A DNA stretch of 21,710 bases from a virus: the IMG/VR virus record IMGVR_UViG_3300009285_002816, positions 1 to 21,710 of that record. One strand, written 5' to 3'. The position numbers were made by a program, and so were the translations under genes. The notes under the pieces were generated by a model. That model saw only the letters and a list, made by a program, of their open reading frames with translations. It was not told where the DNA came from and searched no databases. This document shows, one piece after another, positions 19,579 to 21,710 of this stretch; position 1 is the stretch's first letter, and each line of letters starts with the position of its first letter.

Positions 19579-20091
19579 GTGTCACAAATCACTTTACCAA
19601 ATGTCATCGCGTCAGGCGATGCGGACAATCCGACAAGAGATATGGCGAATTGGACAACCATTCGCGACATTATCAACGGCAATTTGGATAATACGAATAT
19701 AAATGCCAGTGCGGCTATTGTAGATTCTAAGCTCTCTGTTCCCAATCGTATAAAACAAACTCAACGACAAGGAGGGAGCGCAACCGACTGGAATACAACA
19801 GGTACGACAACCAGAGATGTTACAAATCCTATCCTTCAATGCGGAACAATTACTATGACAAGCGGAGAATCGGGAACAGCTCCATACACAGCCTCGGTAA
19901 CCGTTACTTTTCCCACAGCGTATACAAATAAACCGATTGTTGTTGCTTCACAAACTGAGATATCCGCGACATTGACTATTGGAGTTATGACCGGATCGAT
20001 AACCACAACTTCGTTTCAAATTACAGTCAACGCTTCTGCTGCCGGATATGTGGCTGGAGCGGTTGTTAATTGGATTGCTCTTGGGACATAA
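19579..20091 (+). CDS. Tail fibre-like protein, 170 aa
   Basis: Starts at GTG 19579 (the frame has no upstream ATG). N-terminal part: LPNVIASGDADNPTRDMANW and INASAAIVDSKLSVPN, the short attachment segment seen at fibre N-termini. C-terminal part, about 90-170: YTASVTVTFPTAYTNKPIVV, then SITTTSFQITVNASAAGYVA and a NWIALGT end, an H-type-lectin/gp53-like beta-sandwich pattern as in phage receptor-binding tips. It probably trimerises and binds the cell surface. The 20093 gene encodes a paralogous layout. Confidence 0.65.
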   Translation: MSQITLPNVIASGDADNPTRDMANWTTIRDIINGNLDNTNINASAAIVDSKLSVPNRIKQTQRQGGSATDWNTTGTTTRDVTNPILQCGTITMTSGESGTAPYTASVTVTFPTAYTNKPIVVASQTEISATLTIGVMTGSITTTSFQITVNASAAGYVAGAVVNWIALGT

Positions 20092-20092
20092 T

Positions 20093-20611
20093 ATGCTTAC
20101 ACCCAATAATGACGCTGATAATATCATAAAAGTGCTTAATGGACAGTTGGGGGCGGTGAACTTCGGCGCGGTTGATTTACTCAAAAATGCTCAAATTGAT
20201 TCTAATGCTCTCATCGCACAAAGCAAATTAGACCCCGCAACCCTTCATCGCTCGGCTGTTTATGTTCAGAGCATTACATCAAATGCGCTTACAAGCAATC
20301 AGGTCATCTATCGGGGTTGGGGATATACGGGAAACTTTGGCGCGCCCACAGGAACTATTACAATCACTCTTCCTAATAGTGGCTTTGATGATGCGGCGTA
20401 TGAAGTCTTCGTTACATACTTGGGAGAAAAAGCAACCAATCCAACCTCACGCATTGATGTTACCAGCCACAGAGTAGGTTCGACTGCCGCAGAAGACCCG
20501 ACATTGCCACGATCAGCAACGCAGTTTCGAGCCACTTTTACGACAGGGGCTGGCGGTGGAAACTTTACTATCGTCGCCTTTAGTTGGATGGCGATTGGAA
20601 CAAAGGCTTAA
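20093..20611 (+). CDS. Tail fibre-like protein, paralogue of the preceding gene
   Basis: Start chosen at ATG 20093, two bases after the preceding stop, with a cataat leader matching other genes; an upstream in-frame ATG at 20048 would overlap the previous gene. Its 172 residues share the layout of the 19579 product: NNDADNIIKVLNGQLGAVNF and IDSNALIAQSKLDPA at the N-terminus, a strand-rich C-terminal domain, and an end FSWMAIGTKA comparable to NWIALGT. Two tandem fibre genes with the same build suggest duplication, giving either two receptor-binding specificities or a heteromeric spike. Confidence 0.65.
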   Translation: MLTPNNDADNIIKVLNGQLGAVNFGAVDLLKNAQIDSNALIAQSKLDPATLHRSAVYVQSITSNALTSNQVIYRGWGYTGNFGAPTGTITITLPNSGFDDAAYEVFVTYLGEKATNPTSRIDVTSHRVGSTAAEDPTLPRSATQFRATFTTGAGGGNFTIVAFSWMAIGTKA

Positions 20612-20628
20612 TTTAATTACAGTAAAAT

Positions 20629-21336
20629 ATGTCTAATCAAAATTCAATTCCGGACCTAGGAGTCTCTCGCAGTCTGCTGGCCGTAGACGGAGAAACCAAT
20701 ACAGAAACACGGCGACTGCACACATTGACGGCGGGAACTGTCAATGGTCTTGCCGTTGCCATAATTGACGGGGCGGGAGCGCAAATAACTTCTTTCGGCG
20801 GAGGCACGCAATATACGGAAGACGATCCGGCGGCGGCTAATCCTGTTGGCACCGCTCTAATAGGTATTCGCGCTGATGCTTTAGCCGGATTAACGACAGC
20901 CGATGGCGATAATGTCGCCGGAAGAATGACGGATAAAGGCGAGCTTTATGTCAAGCATTCAGATAAAATCTCAATTTATTCCATAGACGCCGGAGATACT
21001 AATATTGGCAATGTAGATGTCGTAACAATGCCGGTAGTAACAATAATCCACGGAATCACCGGCATAGCACACGGTGTAAAAACGATAACAACCGCCGGAA
21101 CAGATGAAGCATTGGCCGGTTCAACCGTTTGCAAAAAAGTGATAATTCAAAGCCAGACCGACAATACGGGATTGATAGCGGTGGGAACTTCGGGCGTGGA
21201 CGCGACCGAAGCGACAGGAACGGGCGTTATTCTTTATGCGGGAGATGCTTTAGAAATTGAAATAGATAATTTGGCCGATGTGTATATTGACGCCACTGTC
21301 TCGGGGGAAGGCGTAAGATATTCGTGGTTTTCATAA
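20629..21336 (+). CDS. Virion structural protein, 235 aa
   Basis: A beta-rich protein whose segment TQYTEDDPAAANPVGTALIG, followed by RADALAGLTTADGDNVAGRM and GELYVKHSD, is a recurrent phage structural module (an acidic tyrosine-containing motif followed by a Gly-Asp-Asp-type turn and a Leu-x-Val strand). The C-terminal 90 residues (VCKKVIIQSQTDNTGLIAVG and GVILYAGDALEIEIDNLADV) form a small beta-sandwich of the type found in head fibre or collar proteins, comparable with the 16442 product. It probably coats the virion or joins fibres to the hub. Leader taaaat without Shine-Dalgarno. Confidence 0.65.
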   Translation: MSNQNSIPDLGVSRSLLAVDGETNTETRRLHTLTAGTVNGLAVAIIDGAGAQITSFGGGTQYTEDDPAAANPVGTALIGIRADALAGLTTADGDNVAGRMTDKGELYVKHSDKISIYSIDAGDTNIGNVDVVTMPVVTIIHGITGIAHGVKTITTAGTDEALAGSTVCKKVIIQSQTDNTGLIAVGTSGVDATEATGTGVILYAGDALEIEIDNLADVYIDATVSGEGVRYSWFS

Positions 21337-21339
21337 AAT

Positions 21340-21710
21340 ATGGGAATAATAAAATCAACAAAATCAATTATTCGTAAAAACTCCGCCGGTTCTGATTTTA
21401 TTCGGCGAAGAGTCAATTTGATTGAGGGTTCGGGAATCACTTTAACTGTCGCAGATGATTCGGCAAATAATGAAATTGATGTGACGATTGCGGGCGGAGC
21501 AAGCGGGGCAAGCACAGCTCTGGATAATTTAGCGTCTGTCGCTATCAATACTTCCTTGATTTCCGATACCGATTCTACTGATGATTTGGGGAGTACAACA
21601 AAATTTTGGGCGAACGCGTATATTGATAAAATATTTTTCAATTCTTATCTCTATGCAACACCATCTGAGAGTTTAGTTTTAGATTTAGGAAGTAATTTTG
21701 CTTCAGGAGG
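21340..21710 (+). CDS. Tail fibre protein, truncated by the window end
   Basis: ATG 21340 follows the preceding stop by 3 nt and the frame stays open to the right edge (123 codons). The start MGIIKSTKSIIRKNSAGSDF is followed by NLIEGSGITLTVADDSANNE, the characteristic fibre motif in which a strand is followed by a short-turn and an Asp/Asn loop, and then LDNLASVAINTSLISDTDST with DDLGSTTKFWANAYIDKIFF, the repeated-strand pattern of long trimeric fibres. The remaining C-terminus, where a receptor-binding tip would lie, is outside the window. Confidence 0.7.
   Translation, partial: MGIIKSTKSIIRKNSAGSDFIRRRVNLIEGSGITLTVADDSANNEIDVTIAGGASGASTALDNLASVAINTSLISDTDSTDDLGSTTKFWANAYIDKIFFNSYLYATPSESLVLDLGSNFASG

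Noticed and set aside
1-21710. tRNA genes, CRISPR arrays, insertion sequences and attachment sites
   Set aside because: No cloverleaf with a CCA-type acceptor, no repeat-spacer array, no transposase or integrase gene and no att-like repeat pair was seen in the window.
1-21710. Recoded stop codons
   Set aside because: TAA, TAG and TGA all end genes at expected family lengths (for example TGA for the capsid gene), so the standard bacterial code fits.

Overview
The window looks like part of the genome of a tailed DNA phage (Caudoviricetes) or a prophage-like element. It holds a near-complete virion assembly block in canonical order: small terminase candidate, TerL, portal, scaffold, major capsid protein, adaptor, tail hub and fibres. 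A replication block reads the other way. An adaptor and a large hub protein are followed directly by fibres, with no tape measure, tube or sheath gene between, which favours a short-tailed (podovirus-like) particle. The standard stop codons are all in use. The host cannot be read directly. Most starts lack a Shine-Dalgarno sequence and follow A/T-only leaders, several mRNAs look leaderless, and small proteins are Lys-rich; together these fit hosts with weak SD use (for example Patescibacteria), but that is inference only.

Layout. 1-3450 is the leftward early block. From promoter to left edge it runs: a small zinc-knuckle protein, an HNH protein with a probable frameshift, a replication initiator-like protein (DUF4373/Lin1244-type N-terminus), a DnaB-like helicase domain protein, then small proteins including a KGG-motif protein. 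3451-3759 is the divergent control region, with two consensus promoters back to back, tandem DnaA boxes, a 14-codon Lys-rich ORF, a strong terminator and further hairpins. 3760-11277 is the packaging and head module. 10411-10983 and 11281-11679 are two homing endonucleases inserted behind head genes. 12477-15956 is a glycan module: a GT-A glycosyltransferase, a GT2-methyltransferase fusion and a CgeB-like glycosyltransferase, interrupted by an antisense HNH gene. 15962 to the right edge carries small proteins, the head-tail adaptor, a tail hub and a series of fibre or decoration proteins, the last cut by the window edge.

The most notable signals are regulatory. The initiator gene contains two clusters of 11-bp phased iterons, probably the replication origin. 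Its transcript has a roughly 128-nt leader with two interlocking 10-11 bp inverted repeats (a pseudoknot topology) around an AGGAGG. The only consensus promoter upstream of the virion block makes a tiny Lys-codon-rich, probably leaderless message that runs straight into a Rho-independent terminator, an attenuator-like arrangement.
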